DNA of 64,000 bases from VXRD01 sp965232265 (GTDB taxonomy: Bacteria > Latescibacterota > UBA2968), in the NCBI GenBank assembly GCA_965232265.1, contig CBDDPH010000002.1, positions 372,001 through 436,000 of the forward strand, read 5' to 3'. This document shows positions 50,827 through 59,553 of this stretch, piece by piece. The notes below the pieces were generated by a model. That model made no database searches, was not told the origin of the DNA, and saw nothing but the letters and a program-made list of their open reading frames with translations. Position 1 is the first letter of the stretch. Each line of letters opens with the position of its first letter. Position numbers and translations under genes: made by a program.

Positions 50827-51264
50827 TTATTCGTATGACGCTTTGATTTCTTCGTAGCTCTGGCTTTCGTATTTGGAGGGGCATTTGGCGAGCATGTCGT
50901 CGGCTATGAAAATGCCGTTGGGTCCGATTTTGCCTTCGAGTACGACATCGGCTTCTTCTCGGAAGGTGTCGGGGACGACGCCGCTGTATCGGATGGTGCG
51001 TTTGCTGGCAGATGGGTCCTGGTCGATGAGGTCAGAGATTTCAAATTCGACGGTGCGGTTGCCGTCTCGGGAGATGATGGAGCCGGGGATGACTTTGCCG
51101 GCGAGTTTGAAGCGGGTGTTGGCAAATTCGATTTCGCGCGCTTCCAGTTCGGAGACGGTGAGGTAGTACAGCGACATTTTTTCAGAGCTGTACACGATCA
51201 TGGTGAGCAAGCTGGCGATAATGACGGCAAATCCAGCGATGAATTTTATTTTTTTGGCGGTCAT
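50827..51264 (-). CDS. ccmE: Heme chaperone CcmE, cysteine type
   Basis: 145 aa. N-terminal anchor (FIAGFAVIIASLLTMIVY), OB-fold with RFKLAGKVIPGSI and VVLEGKIGPNGIFIADDMLA, then the heme-binding motif C128-P-S-K-Y132. In most bacteria this is HxxxY; the CxxxY form is known from some deltaproteobacteria and archaea. CcmE carries heme covalently from CcmC to CcmF. First gene of the minus-strand ccm run. Confidence 0.92.
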   Translation of the reverse strand: MTAKKIKFIAGFAVIIASLLTMIVYSSEKMSLYYLTVSELEAREIEFANTRFKLAGKVIPGSIISRDGNRTVEFEISDLIDQDPSASKRTIRYSGVVPDTFREEADVVLEGKIGPNGIFIADDMLAKCPSKYESQSYEEIKASYE

Positions 51265-51339
51265 TTCAACCTCTGCGTTTTTTGGCTACCAATGGGGTCT
51301 CAGAAAATTAAAGATAGACAAGTCTCATGATATGAACAA

Positions 51340-52206
51340 CTATTTTAATCCCAATTGTGCGCGATAGGCGATGTCTTCGACTTTGTTTTTGTTCCAGTAG
51401 TCGATCATTGTCGCATGCGTTTTGCGCGCCGTGGTCGTGGTCCAGCGACCCCGGCGTTGCGTGGATTCTTCCCAGCCGAGGATGGCGTGGGGATAGTTTT
51501 TTTCAAAAGTTATGGCGAGTTTGCGGCCAATGGAGATGTACGCGAGAGTGTAAACCGAGGTCTCGTCGTCTGTAGTGAGTTCCGCCTTGGCGGTCTGGAC
51601 ATCGGGGAGGGTGTGTGTCAGGCGCTGAAATAGCATGCTGGGAATGATCTGGATTTCACCAGTGGGCAAGCTTTCGGGTGCCAGTCGGATGCGCGTCCAG
51701 ATTTCGTCTTCGAGGATGGCGCTGGGCAATGTGAGGTCGCGGTCGCCATCGCTTTGAAAGTACGATCGCAGTGTGGCTTTGTATTTGCCGTCGCGATGGT
51801 TTATTTGGGCAAAGGTGTGCCCGCACCATTCCTGGGCTGTGCTGGTGACTTTGAGCGTGCGCGTTTGGTCGGGTGCCACGGGTGTGAATACAGAGGTCAT
51901 AATGGCGTAGGGATAAAGGCCCGTTGTAAATTGGCGCATGGCGTTGAGTTTGAGTACGGAGGTGCTCGGCCCGTCGCCGCGTTCGCGCTTTACGTGTTTG
52001 TCTGTGAGAAAGTTCTCGGTTACGAAGATGAGTACGGCATCGCCGTCATAAATATCGCGATATTGCGCCTGTTTGAGTTCATAGCGGGTGATTTCCGCGC
52101 GTCCGGCGTACCACTGTTTTTTGAATGCGTCGTCCCAGGGTTTTACTTCTGCATGGGCTGGGGCGAGGGAGATGAGGGCGAAAAATATGGTGATTAAGTG
52201 TCGCAT
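51340..52206 (-). CDS. Secreted protein of unknown function
   Basis: 288 aa with a clean signal peptide (MRHLITIFFALISLAPAHAE). The mature part starts PWDDAFKKQWYAGRAEITRY ELKQAQYRDIYDGDAVLIFV (read in two parts) and includes MTSVFTPVAPDQTRTLKVTS, AQEWCGHTFAQIN and a C-terminal TARKTHATMIDYWNKNKVED. This pattern recurs in conserved periplasmic proteins of Bacteroidota-like genomes, sometimes wrongly named septum-formation inhibitor; the function is unknown. It stands alone, divergent from the sulfatase gene at 52328. Confidence 0.8.
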   Translation of the reverse strand: MRHLITIFFALISLAPAHAEVKPWDDAFKKQWYAGRAEITRYELKQAQYRDIYDGDAVLIFVTENFLTDKHVKRERGDGPSTSVLKLNAMRQFTTGLYPYAIMTSVFTPVAPDQTRTLKVTSTAQEWCGHTFAQINHRDGKYKATLRSYFQSDGDRDLTLPSAILEDEIWTRIRLAPESLPTGEIQIIPSMLFQRLTHTLPDVQTAKAELTTDDETSVYTLAYISIGRKLAITFEKNYPHAILGWEESTQRRGRWTTTTARKTHATMIDYWNKNKVEDIAYRAQLGLK

Positions 52207-52327
52207 TGCGTGCTCCTGTTGAGGGAATGGGTAGGGGTGAATATAGTACCGCAGAATTTTTGTATTGGTCGTATATTGGTATATGCGGGCATGAATATAA
52301 CAATATTTTCACTTAAAGGAGAATTGT

Positions 52328-53728
52328 ATGGCCGATAGACCAAATGTGATTGTCTTTTTTACGGATCAACAGCGCTGGGATTGTATGGCAGCGCATGGTA
52401 ATCCCCTCGGTATTACGCCCAATCTGGATCGCGCGGCGCAGCACGGGACACATGTGTACAATAGTTTTACGTGTCAGCCCGTGTGCGGTCCGGCGCGATC
52501 GTGTTTGCAAACGGGGATGTACGCGAGTGAGACGGGGGTATATCGCAATGGGATTGGGCTGAATCCCGATCACAAGACGCTCGCGCAGTGTTTTAATGAT
52601 GCGGGTTATCACACGGGATATATTGGGAAGTGGCATCTGGCGACGACTGGGCGCGGTGCTGTGCCGGAAGAAGCACGCGGCGGGTACCAGTTCTGGCTCG
52701 CGGCAAATGCGCTGGAGGGGACTTCTGATACGTATGATTGCGTGGTTTACGACAATGATAATCAGGAAGTGAAGTTGCCCGGTTATCGGGTGGATGCGCT
52801 GACCGATGCGGCGATTCGGTATGTGGATGAACATCAAAGCGATCCCTTTTATTTGTTTATTTCGTTTTTGGAACCGCATCACCAGAATCATCTGGACGAT
52901 TATCCGCCGCCAGATGGGTATCGCGAGATGTATGCGGGGCGATGGACACCGCCAGATCTGGCGGGATTGCCCACGCATCCGTCTGCCGAGGGCGAATATC
53001 CCGGCGCGGTTCCTTCGGGGGGGAGTACGCAGCAGCATTTGGGGGGGTACTGGGGAATGATCAAGCGGTTAGATGAGGCTTATGGGCGGTTGCTCGATGC
53101 ACTGAAGAGTCTGGGGCTGTTGGAGGATACGATTGTGCTGTTCACGTCTGATCACGCCTGCCATTTCCGCACCCGCAATCGAGAATACAAGCGTTCGTGT
53201 CACGAGAGTTCGATCCGCACGCCAACGGTGTTGACGGGTGGCCCGTTTACAGGAGGGGGCACGTTGGGCGAGTTGGTGAGTCTGGTGGATTTGCCGCCGA
53301 CGCTGTTGGATGGTGCCGGGTTGGAGATTCCCGATCAGATGTCGGGGCGTTCCGTGCTTCCCATTTTGGGCGGTGGCGGGAAATCGCTCGCAGATCCCTG
53401 GTCGGATGACGTGTTTGTGCAGATTTCAGAGAGTGGTATTGGTCGCGCTGTTCGCACAAAGCGATGGAAGTACGCGGTCCAAAGCGAGCTGTCCGGTGCA
53501 GAGGGTGCGAGAAGTTATGAGGAGGCGTATCTCTACGATCTGGAGGCAGATCCGTACGAGTTGCGCAATTTGATTGGCTATGAAAGCCACCGTCCGGTTG
53601 CAGACCGAATGAAGGCGCGGTTGCTCGGCTATATTCGGGATGTTGAAGGGTATGTGCCCGAGATTGTCGATGCAGAGGAACGACAAGGCGGTCAACGGCG
53701 GGTGTCCGATGTCGAGGTTGAGATGTGA
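52328..53728 (+). CDS. Formylglycine-dependent sulfatase
   Basis: 466 aa. The modification motif is C53-G-P-A-R followed by SCLQTGMY. Metal ligands in FFTDQQRWDCM and FTSDHACHFRTRN; the active-site Lys/His segment is YIGKWHLATTG. No signal peptide. It differs from the other two sulfatases in the second metal site (DHACH instead of DHGEH). Codon use is richer in G/T-ending codons than in genes left of 47 kb. AAAGGAGAATTGT is the ribosome-binding site. Confidence 0.93.
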   Translation: MADRPNVIVFFTDQQRWDCMAAHGNPLGITPNLDRAAQHGTHVYNSFTCQPVCGPARSCLQTGMYASETGVYRNGIGLNPDHKTLAQCFNDAGYHTGYIGKWHLATTGRGAVPEEARGGYQFWLAANALEGTSDTYDCVVYDNDNQEVKLPGYRVDALTDAAIRYVDEHQSDPFYLFISFLEPHHQNHLDDYPPPDGYREMYAGRWTPPDLAGLPTHPSAEGEYPGAVPSGGSTQQHLGGYWGMIKRLDEAYGRLLDALKSLGLLEDTIVLFTSDHACHFRTRNREYKRSCHESSIRTPTVLTGGPFTGGGTLGELVSLVDLPPTLLDGAGLEIPDQMSGRSVLPILGGGGKSLADPWSDDVFVQISESGIGRAVRTKRWKYAVQSELSGAEGARSYEEAYLYDLEADPYELRNLIGYESHRPVADRMKARLLGYIRDVEGYVPEIVDAEERQGGQRRVSDVEVEM

Positions 53729-53860
53729 AAGGCACCCCTCCCCCGGCCCCTCCCCGATACGGGGAGGGGAGACTTGGTTCCCCCTTCCTCGCAGGCACAG
53801 GCGAAGCCTACAACGAAGCGGTAGGTGTACAACTGGCCGCCAGGCCAGTTCACCGAGTAA
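53729..53860. repeat. Intergenic palindromic repeats
   Basis: First CCCCTCCCC / GGGGAGGGG hairpin around 53746-53768. Then the module with AACTGGCC / GGCCAGTT (53831-53850) preceded by GTGTAC and followed by CACCG, the same as at 22996-23023. It lies between the sulfatase and mannonate-dehydratase-like genes. Confidence 0.7.
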
Positions 53861-53905
53861 CGGGGTTAGGGGGTAGGTCCTATATGTATCAGGAGGCGAT
53901 GAGAG

Positions 53906-54925
53906 ATGTACATTCAAGATCAGGTTCATTACGACAATTTGGACGACGATATTTTGAGTTTTTACAGGGCGATTAGCGTGGATTCGATTCACCTCGAGTT
54001 GCGGGGCGGACGACCATCTGCAAAATCAGCGAAGCGCAGTGGCACGGGTGTGGCGAACACGGCACTGGCACAGCGGCTTCGCGCGGGGGAGGATTGTACA
54101 GAGGAATTGGAGAAGGCGCGGGAGTTGGTGGAATCCCATGGCATGAGGTTGAATAATATTTTTATGCCATGTTGGGAGGAGATTGCGCTGGCAATGGAAG
54201 ATCGGGATGAGAAGATCGGATTCTGGTGCCAGATGCTGGCGTCGCTGGGCAGGGCGGGAATTCCGTGTTTGGGCTGGAATTTCAAGCCGATGGGGAATTT
54301 TCGGACGCCTTCAGATACGGGTCGCGGTGGGGTGAGATATAGTACGTTTGATTATGCGTATTTTAGTGAGAACCGGCCAGAGCAATACGATCCGCCTGTT
54401 TCAGAGGAGACGATGTGGGCAAATATGGAGGTGTTTTTGCAGGCGGTGATTCCCGTTGCAGAGAAGGCGGGGGTGCGTATGGCATTGCACCCGGATGATC
54501 CGCCGATTCCAGAGCCTTTGGGTGGTATTGCCCAGATTTGTTCGTCGCTGGATCAGTTCAGGCGCACGCTTTTTGAGATTGCGCCGGGCGAGCACAATGG
54601 GATGTTATTTTGCCAGGGGTGCATGACGGAGTTGCTGGGTGAGGGGGTTTATGATGCGATTGCCGAGATGGCTTCGAATAATAAAATTGTGTGGGTGCAT
54701 TTCCGCAATGTGAAGGGTCAGTTGCCGCGGTTTGTCGAAGTTTTTATGGATGAAGGCGATATCGATATGAAGCGCGCGATGGCGGTTTATCGCGATAATG
54801 GGTTCAATGGGCCGTATATGATGGATCACACGCCGAGATTTGCCCATCCCACATATACGCAGTTGCCTGGGAAAGCGTATGCGATTGGGTATATCCGCGC
54901 ATTGATCGACGATGTTTATGGATGA
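53906..54925 (+). CDS. Mannonate dehydratase-like (UxuA family) protein
   Basis: 339 aa. Family parts: SVDSIHLELRGGRPS near the N-terminus, then SHGMRLNNIFMPCWEEIALA, GIPCLGWNFKPMGNFRTPSD, VRMALHPDDPPIPEPLGGIA, MLFCQGCMTELLGEG and IVWVHFRNVKGQLPRFVEVF with MMDHTPRFAHP, which hold the metal-binding His/Cys/Asp set of UxuA. UxuA removes water from D-mannonate to give 2-keto-3-deoxygluconate in hexuronate breakdown. The protein is close in length to UxuA but the substrate may differ. AGGAGG is 9 nt from the ATG. Confidence 0.88.
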   Translation: MYIQDQVHYDNLDDDILSFYRAISVDSIHLELRGGRPSAKSAKRSGTGVANTALAQRLRAGEDCTEELEKARELVESHGMRLNNIFMPCWEEIALAMEDRDEKIGFWCQMLASLGRAGIPCLGWNFKPMGNFRTPSDTGRGGVRYSTFDYAYFSENRPEQYDPPVSEETMWANMEVFLQAVIPVAEKAGVRMALHPDDPPIPEPLGGIAQICSSLDQFRRTLFEIAPGEHNGMLFCQGCMTELLGEGVYDAIAEMASNNKIVWVHFRNVKGQLPRFVEVFMDEGDIDMKRAMAVYRDNGFNGPYMMDHTPRFAHPTYTQLPGKAYAIGYIRALIDDVYG

Positions 54926-55000
54926 CGCAAATTTTGGAATTGACGATGTGAGATGGTGTAATTATTCTGTGCGTGCGATTTTTTGATTGGAGAAGGGAAG

Positions 55001-57262
55001 ATGTTTGATTTTTTGAAACAGTACATGCACTGGTTGCACACGCGGTGGCCCTCGGGCGTGGTGGAGAAGTTGCCCGAGATGAATGAGGATGGGTCAACAG
55101 CGGTGCCGGGGCTGTACATTGTGGGGGATTTGACGGGGATTCCGCTGTTGAAATTTTCGTCGGATACGGGGGCGCGGGCAGTACAGACGATTGTGGGTGA
55201 ATTTGAGAATCGGACGCAGAGGGATGGGGTGCGCGATCTGGTGATTATCGGTGGGGGTGTGTCGGGTATGGCGGCGGGTATTGAGGCGAGAAATCGGGGG
55301 CTGGATTTTGTGCTGTTGGAGGCGTCAGAGCAGTTTTCTACGGTGGTGAATTTTCCAAAGGCGAAGCCGATTTACACATATCCGACGGATATGGTTCCGG
55401 CAGGTGATTTGCAGTTTTCAGATCGGGCAGATGTGAAGGAGCGGTTGTTGGAGGAATTGCAGGAGCGGACCGCGGATATTGAGCCGGTATTTGCGCGGGC
55501 AGAGTGCGTGCAGCGGGCGGGGGATGTGTTGCGGGTGGTGATTCCCGAGGGTGAGGATTTGCTGGCGCACCGGGTGATTGTGGCGATTGGTCGGTCGGGC
55601 AATTTTAGAAAGTTAAATGTGCCGGGCGAGGATCTGGATAAGGTGATGAATCGGTTGCACGATCCCAAAGATTATGCGGATCAGGATGTGCTGGTGGTCG
55701 GTGGGGGTGATACTGCGCTGGAGACCGCGATTGCAATTGCTGAGTCCGGCGGGCGGGTGACGCTGTCGTATCGGCGTGCGGAACTGAGCCGGCCCAAGCC
55801 CGAGAATGTGGAGAAGATTGAGGCGCTTTCGGGTGGGGAATATTTGCGGATGGCACTGGCGAGTGAGGTGAAGGCGATTGGCGAGGAAGAGGTGGTGCTT
55901 TCGACGGGCGAGGGTGATGAGACGGTGCCCAATGATGCGGTGTTTGCGATGATTGGGCGCGAGGCACCGCTGGATTTTTTCAGGCGGTCAGGCGTGCCAA
56001 TTAGAGGGGAATGGCGCGTGGGTACGTGGGTGTCTTTTGGGTTGATTATGCTGGCGTGTGTGTTTGTGTACCACTGGAAGACGGGTGCGGGGATTCCGAT
56101 TTACGAGTGGTTTAAGGGGGCAAAGCTGTTTCCGTTTAATTTGACGCCTGCGGCGGATAAGTCGGGTCTTTTCGGGACAGTGTGGACGTCGATGACGCAG
56201 CCGGGTTTTTATTATTCACTAACTTATTGTGCGTGTGTGGTGGGGTTTGGGATTCGCAGGATTAATCGACGGCAAACGCCTTATGTGACGGTGCAGACGG
56301 TGACGCTGATGGTTATTCAGTGTGTGCCCCTGTTTTTGCTGCCGTACATTTTTTTGCCGTGGCTGGGGCACAATGGCTGGTTTTCCGATGGTGCTTTTTT
56401 AAAGCCTGTGGCAGATGCGTTGTTCCCCGCGACGGAGTGGGATGCACACGGACGGGAATACTGGCGGAGTTTGGGTTTTATTCTGGCGTGGCCGCTGTTT
56501 TTCTGGAATGTGTTTACGAGCCAGCCGCTGGGATGGTGGTTGGGTATCAGTCTGGTGCAGACTTTTGTGGTGATTCCGTTGATTATCTGGCGCTGGGGCA
56601 AAGGGGCTTATTGCGGGTGGATTTGTTCGTGCGGGGCATTGGCAGAGACGATGGGGGATATGCACCGGCAGAAGATGCCGCACGGTCCTGTCTGGAATCG
56701 GATGAATATGGTGGGGCAGGTGATTTTGGGTCTGGCTTTTGTGCTTCTGGCGTTGCGGATTGCGGGCTGGTTGTTGCCTTATGACCACTGGGTGAATGCG
56801 GGGTATATGGGACTGTTTATGGGTAAGGATGTGAATTGGGGCAGTCTGATGTTTCCGCTGACGTTTTTGAATTACCAGTGGTTTGTGGATTTGTTTTTGG
56901 CGGGTATTATTGGGGTGGGTTTTTACTGGCATTTTAGCGGGCGGATGTGGTGTCGGTTTGCGTGTCCCCTCGCTGCGCTGATGCATGTCTATGCGCGGTT
57001 TTCGCGGTTTCGGATTTTTGCGGATAAGAAGAAGTGCATTTCGTGTAGTGTGTGTACGTCGGTGTGTCATCAGGGTATTGATGTGATGAATTTTGCGAAT
57101 AAGGGTTTGCCTATGGAGGATCCGGAGTGCGTGCGGTGTTCGGCTTGTGTGCAGAGTTGTCCGACGGGTGTGCTGTCGTTTGGGCAGATCGATCCCGCGA
57201 CAGGCGAAGTCGCCAGGGTCGATGGGTTGGCGGCGTCGCGCGTGGTGATGGATGAAGTGTGA
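55001..57262 (+). CDS. Flavin-NAD(P) oxidoreductase fused to NosR/NapH-like membrane iron-sulfur domain
   Basis: 753 aa from the ATG at 55001 (GGAGAAGGGAAG upstream). Residues 1-65 contain VPGLYIVGDLTGIPLLKFSS, the FAD GD motif normally at the C-terminus of such flavoproteins. Residues 70-325 are a two-dinucleotide domain with IIGGGVSGMAAG and VVGGGDTALETA. About 340-650 is membrane-embedded with around seven segments and the NapH/NosR-type motifs CGWICSCGALAE and CRFACPLAALM. The end has two [4Fe-4S] sites, CISCSVCTSVC and CVRCSACVQSC. It should move electrons between NAD(P)H and a membrane or periplasmic partner. Confidence 0.88.
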   Translation: MFDFLKQYMHWLHTRWPSGVVEKLPEMNEDGSTAVPGLYIVGDLTGIPLLKFSSDTGARAVQTIVGEFENRTQRDGVRDLVIIGGGVSGMAAGIEARNRGLDFVLLEASEQFSTVVNFPKAKPIYTYPTDMVPAGDLQFSDRADVKERLLEELQERTADIEPVFARAECVQRAGDVLRVVIPEGEDLLAHRVIVAIGRSGNFRKLNVPGEDLDKVMNRLHDPKDYADQDVLVVGGGDTALETAIAIAESGGRVTLSYRRAELSRPKPENVEKIEALSGGEYLRMALASEVKAIGEEEVVLSTGEGDETVPNDAVFAMIGREAPLDFFRRSGVPIRGEWRVGTWVSFGLIMLACVFVYHWKTGAGIPIYEWFKGAKLFPFNLTPAADKSGLFGTVWTSMTQPGFYYSLTYCACVVGFGIRRINRRQTPYVTVQTVTLMVIQCVPLFLLPYIFLPWLGHNGWFSDGAFLKPVADALFPATEWDAHGREYWRSLGFILAWPLFFWNVFTSQPLGWWLGISLVQTFVVIPLIIWRWGKGAYCGWICSCGALAETMGDMHRQKMPHGPVWNRMNMVGQVILGLAFVLLALRIAGWLLPYDHWVNAGYMGLFMGKDVNWGSLMFPLTFLNYQWFVDLFLAGIIGVGFYWHFSGRMWCRFACPLAALMHVYARFSRFRIFADKKKCISCSVCTSVCHQGIDVMNFANKGLPMEDPECVRCSACVQSCPTGVLSFGQIDPATGEVARVDGLAASRVVMDEV

Positions 57263-57270
57263 GACGGTGG

Positions 57271-57357
57271 GTAGGGGCGAAAAATTTTTCGCCCGTCGTG
57301 TAGGGGCGAGGCATGCCTCGCCCGTCATCGCGGCATGCTTAAAGCCGCGATCCAGAA
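57271..57357. repeat. Composite cluster: two GTAGGGGCGA palindromes and one REP-like element
   Basis: Three palindromes abut: GTAGGGGCGA with AAAAATTTTT core (57271-57294), GTAGGGGCGA with GGCATGCC core (57300-57323), and GTCATCGCGGCATGCTTAAA leading to GCCGCGATCCAGAA (57324-57357). They fill the space between the fusion oxidoreductase and the YceI gene. Confidence 0.8.
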
Positions 57358-57405
57358 TGTTTTGGTTAATCGAGAGCCGGGGGTAATTTTCACAGGAGGG
57401 TAGTA

Positions 57406-58071
57406 ATGTTGAGATTCATACGTTTGTTGTGTTTGGGGCTGGTGTCATCGCTTGTGATGGCGGATACGGGTTTTGCCGAGAAGTACCAGATTGACCGGTC
57501 GCATTCGTCGGTCGGGTTTTCGATTCGACACTTTGTGAGCCGCACGGCGGGCAGGTTTAATCAGTTTGGTGGCACGATTGATTACGATCCTGCCGCGCCC
57601 GAAAAGACGATGATTGAAGCCACGATCCAGGCGCGGAGTATCGATACGGGGAATCAGCGGCGCGATGATCATTTGCGCGGACCAGATTTCTTTGAGGTAG
57701 AGACTTTTCCGACAATCGCGTTTAAGAGTACGTCGGCTGTGAAAGAAGGGGAAAAAATTCTGGTGACGGGCGATTTGACGATGCACGGCGTGACAAAGAG
57801 CATTACGTTGCCGGTGACGGTGCTCGGTGTTGGTACGCATCCACAGCGCAATACACCTCTGGCTGGTTTTGAGACCGAGGTGACGCTGTTGTGTTCGGAT
57901 TATGGCGTGAATAGCTGGACGAATTTTGCCAATGTGCTGGGGGATGAAGTGCGGGTGAATATTACGATTGAAGCGGGTCCGCCGAGACAGGCGCGAGGCC
58001 AGCAAGGTCGTCGCGGTGGCGGCGGGCGTGGTGGTCAGGGTGGCCGTGGTGGTCGCGGCGGCGGGAATTGA
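57406..58071 (+). CDS. YceI-family periplasmic lipid-binding protein with Arg/Gly-rich tail
   Basis: 221 aa. Signal peptide (MLRFIRLLCLGLVSSLVMAD). The YceI lipocalin-like barrel runs from KYQIDRSHSSVGFSIRHFVS to VNSWTNFANVLGDEVRVNIT, about residues 26-190, and binds isoprenoid-type lipids in the periplasm. The last 28 residues are almost only Arg, Gly and Gln (RQARGQQGRRGGGGRGGQG, then GRGGRGGGN), unusual for the family. The tail is encoded by GGYGGC-type codons. AGGAGGGTAGTA is the ribosome-binding site. Confidence 0.9.
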   Translation: MLRFIRLLCLGLVSSLVMADTGFAEKYQIDRSHSSVGFSIRHFVSRTAGRFNQFGGTIDYDPAAPEKTMIEATIQARSIDTGNQRRDDHLRGPDFFEVETFPTIAFKSTSAVKEGEKILVTGDLTMHGVTKSITLPVTVLGVGTHPQRNTPLAGFETEVTLLCSDYGVNSWTNFANVLGDEVRVNITIEAGPPRQARGQQGRRGGGGRGGQGGRGGRGGGN

Positions 58072-58130
58072 GCAAGAGGGAAATCCTTTTCCCGGTCCTT
58101 TACGCATCAATTGATCCTATCAAAAAGGCC

Positions 58131-58164
58131 GTCATCGCGGCATGCTTAAAGCCGCGATCCAGAA
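58131..58164 (+). repeat. REP-like palindrome, copy 4
   Basis: GTCATCGCGGCATGCTTAAA then GCCGCGATCCAGAA; identical to 57324-57357 over the whole element. Confidence 0.8.
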
Positions 58165-58184
58165 AGTTTTGTTTGTTATCGCTA

Positions 58185-58222
58185 TAAAAAAATCCCATCC
58201 TGTATTCAGGGTGGGATTTTTT
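58185..58222. terminator. Bidirectional terminator between convergent genes
   Basis: AATCCCATCCTG / CAGGGTGGGATT stem with TATT loop, A7 on one side and T6 on the other. It ends both the YceI transcript and the leftward sigma/anti-sigma operon. Confidence 0.9.
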
Positions 58223-58245
58223 CCTTTGTCTCACAATCTTGTGTC

Positions 58246-59553
58246 TCACATCTCAGTAATTGCAACTCTTTTTTTCAATGTGTCGAGGTCGATTTTTTGG
58301 CTGGCGTAGGCGTCAATGTCGCGTTTGGCAACGCGGAAAAGGATGCGGTCAGGGCGTTTAATATCGGTTGTTTTGTCTTTCTGACCGATTTCGTAGTGGC
58401 TTTGCCCGGTGAGATTGGCGTGAACGATGATGGATTCATCTGGTGATAAGCCGCGCAGGGTGGGACCGTAGTCGGCGAGGGTTTCTATGACCGCAGTTTT
58501 GAATACATTGAGTTCGTCATCTCGGTTGGAGTCAGATTCTTGTTTGTACCAACCGTACCAACGCTGATTGTCCTGTTGTGAGACGAGAAAGAGCGCGCCT
58601 ATGCCTTTTTGATAGAAGCCCGTGCTTTTGGTATTACTCAAAAATCGGAGATCGGTATCCTTTTTGAGAATATTGGACAAAATGTCGGCCATGATGTCGA
58701 TTCTTTTATCGCGCGAGGGCTGTGGTTCGTGCTCGCGAAAGGTGATTCGTTCAAAGAAGGTTTGTTCGTCAATTTTCCCCCGATTGTATGCTTCGATATC
58801 GCGTTTGGTGACGGTGGCTTCGAGGAGGAGACGCTTGGGGGTGACAATTTTAATGTGTTTGGAGACTTCCTCTATCTGTTTTTTGGCTCCCTCCATGAAG
58901 GCTTTTATTTCAAATTGAATATCACCGCTTCGATCTATTGGGGATTGTTTGATATGTATTTGATCGGCGTGGGTGGAGTCGGCATGGACGACAACTTTGA
59001 CGGGGGAGCTATGTTCTGATGAGTTCAAGAGAACGGTTACGCGGTTGTCATTTTTAAGTTGTCCAATGGCATTCCCATAGATGCCTAAAAATTCGGTGAT
59101 TTGTTTTTTTAGGGCTTCATTTTGATCTTTCTTTGCTCTTTGAGCAGCTTCTGGTTTTTTTTCGGTCATGAAAAATTCGAAAATTTCTTCCTCTTCATTT
59201 TCACCGCTTTTGTCGCCTCCACTCTTTTGTATTTGCCAAACATCCTTGTGGGGTATGGCAATGTCGAGACTTCCGCCTTTGTTGCGGATCATACGCACTC
59301 GAATCTTGTTGTCTCCACCGTATCTCTCCATCCAGTTGCGGGGAATAAGCACAACGCCGTGATTTTCGATATAAAGACCGGTTGTAGAGCCTTTTTTTGT
59401 TTCGAGGAACTGGTCGAGTATGCTTTCCTGAATGGCGAGGTCGCGTTTCATGCGTTTCCAGTCCAGGTCCGCGAGGGCTGAAGTGCAAAGTGCAAAGAGA
59501 GCTATCCCCGTAAAGAGGATGGTTTGCGCGGTTTTTGTCACGATGTGTCTCAT
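58246..59553 (-). CDS. Secreted protein of unknown function, last gene of ECF sigma operon
   Basis: 435 aa with a signal peptide (about 1-29, ending ALAD). The mature protein is acidic and basic mixed, with ESILDQFLETKKGSTTGLYI, VVLIPRNWMERYGG, an acidic run (GENEEEEIFEF, about 118-128), VHADSTHADQIHIKQSPIDR and an N-terminal-like repeat of the sequence AKRDIDAYASQKIDLDTLKK at the end, matching TKRDIEAYNRGKIDEQTFFE at about 250-269. The two segments suggest an internal duplication of about 150 residues. I do not recognise the family. It overlaps the preceding small gene by 4 nt. Confidence 0.8.
   Translation of the reverse strand: MRHIVTKTAQTILFTGIALFALCTSALADLDWKRMKRDLAIQESILDQFLETKKGSTTGLYIENHGVVLIPRNWMERYGGDNKIRVRMIRNKGGSLDIAIPHKDVWQIQKSGGDKSGENEEEEIFEFFMTEKKPEAAQRAKKDQNEALKKQITEFLGIYGNAIGQLKNDNRVTVLLNSSEHSSPVKVVVHADSTHADQIHIKQSPIDRSGDIQFEIKAFMEGAKKQIEEVSKHIKIVTPKRLLLEATVTKRDIEAYNRGKIDEQTFFERITFREHEPQPSRDKRIDIMADILSNILKKDTDLRFLSNTKSTGFYQKGIGALFLVSQQDNQRWYGWYKQESDSNRDDELNVFKTAVIETLADYGPTLRGLSPDESIIVHANLTGQSHYEIGQKDKTTDIKRPDRILFRVAKRDIDAYASQKIDLDTLKKRVAITEM

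Noticed and set aside
47994..51264. Complete cytochrome c maturation operon
   Set aside because: Only ccmE, F, H and an I-like gene are present; A, B, C, D and the thioredoxin CcmG are not in the window.
56399..57328. Open frame of 309 codons on the minus strand
   Set aside because: Antisense to the fusion oxidoreductase; composition rich in Pro, Arg, His and Thr.
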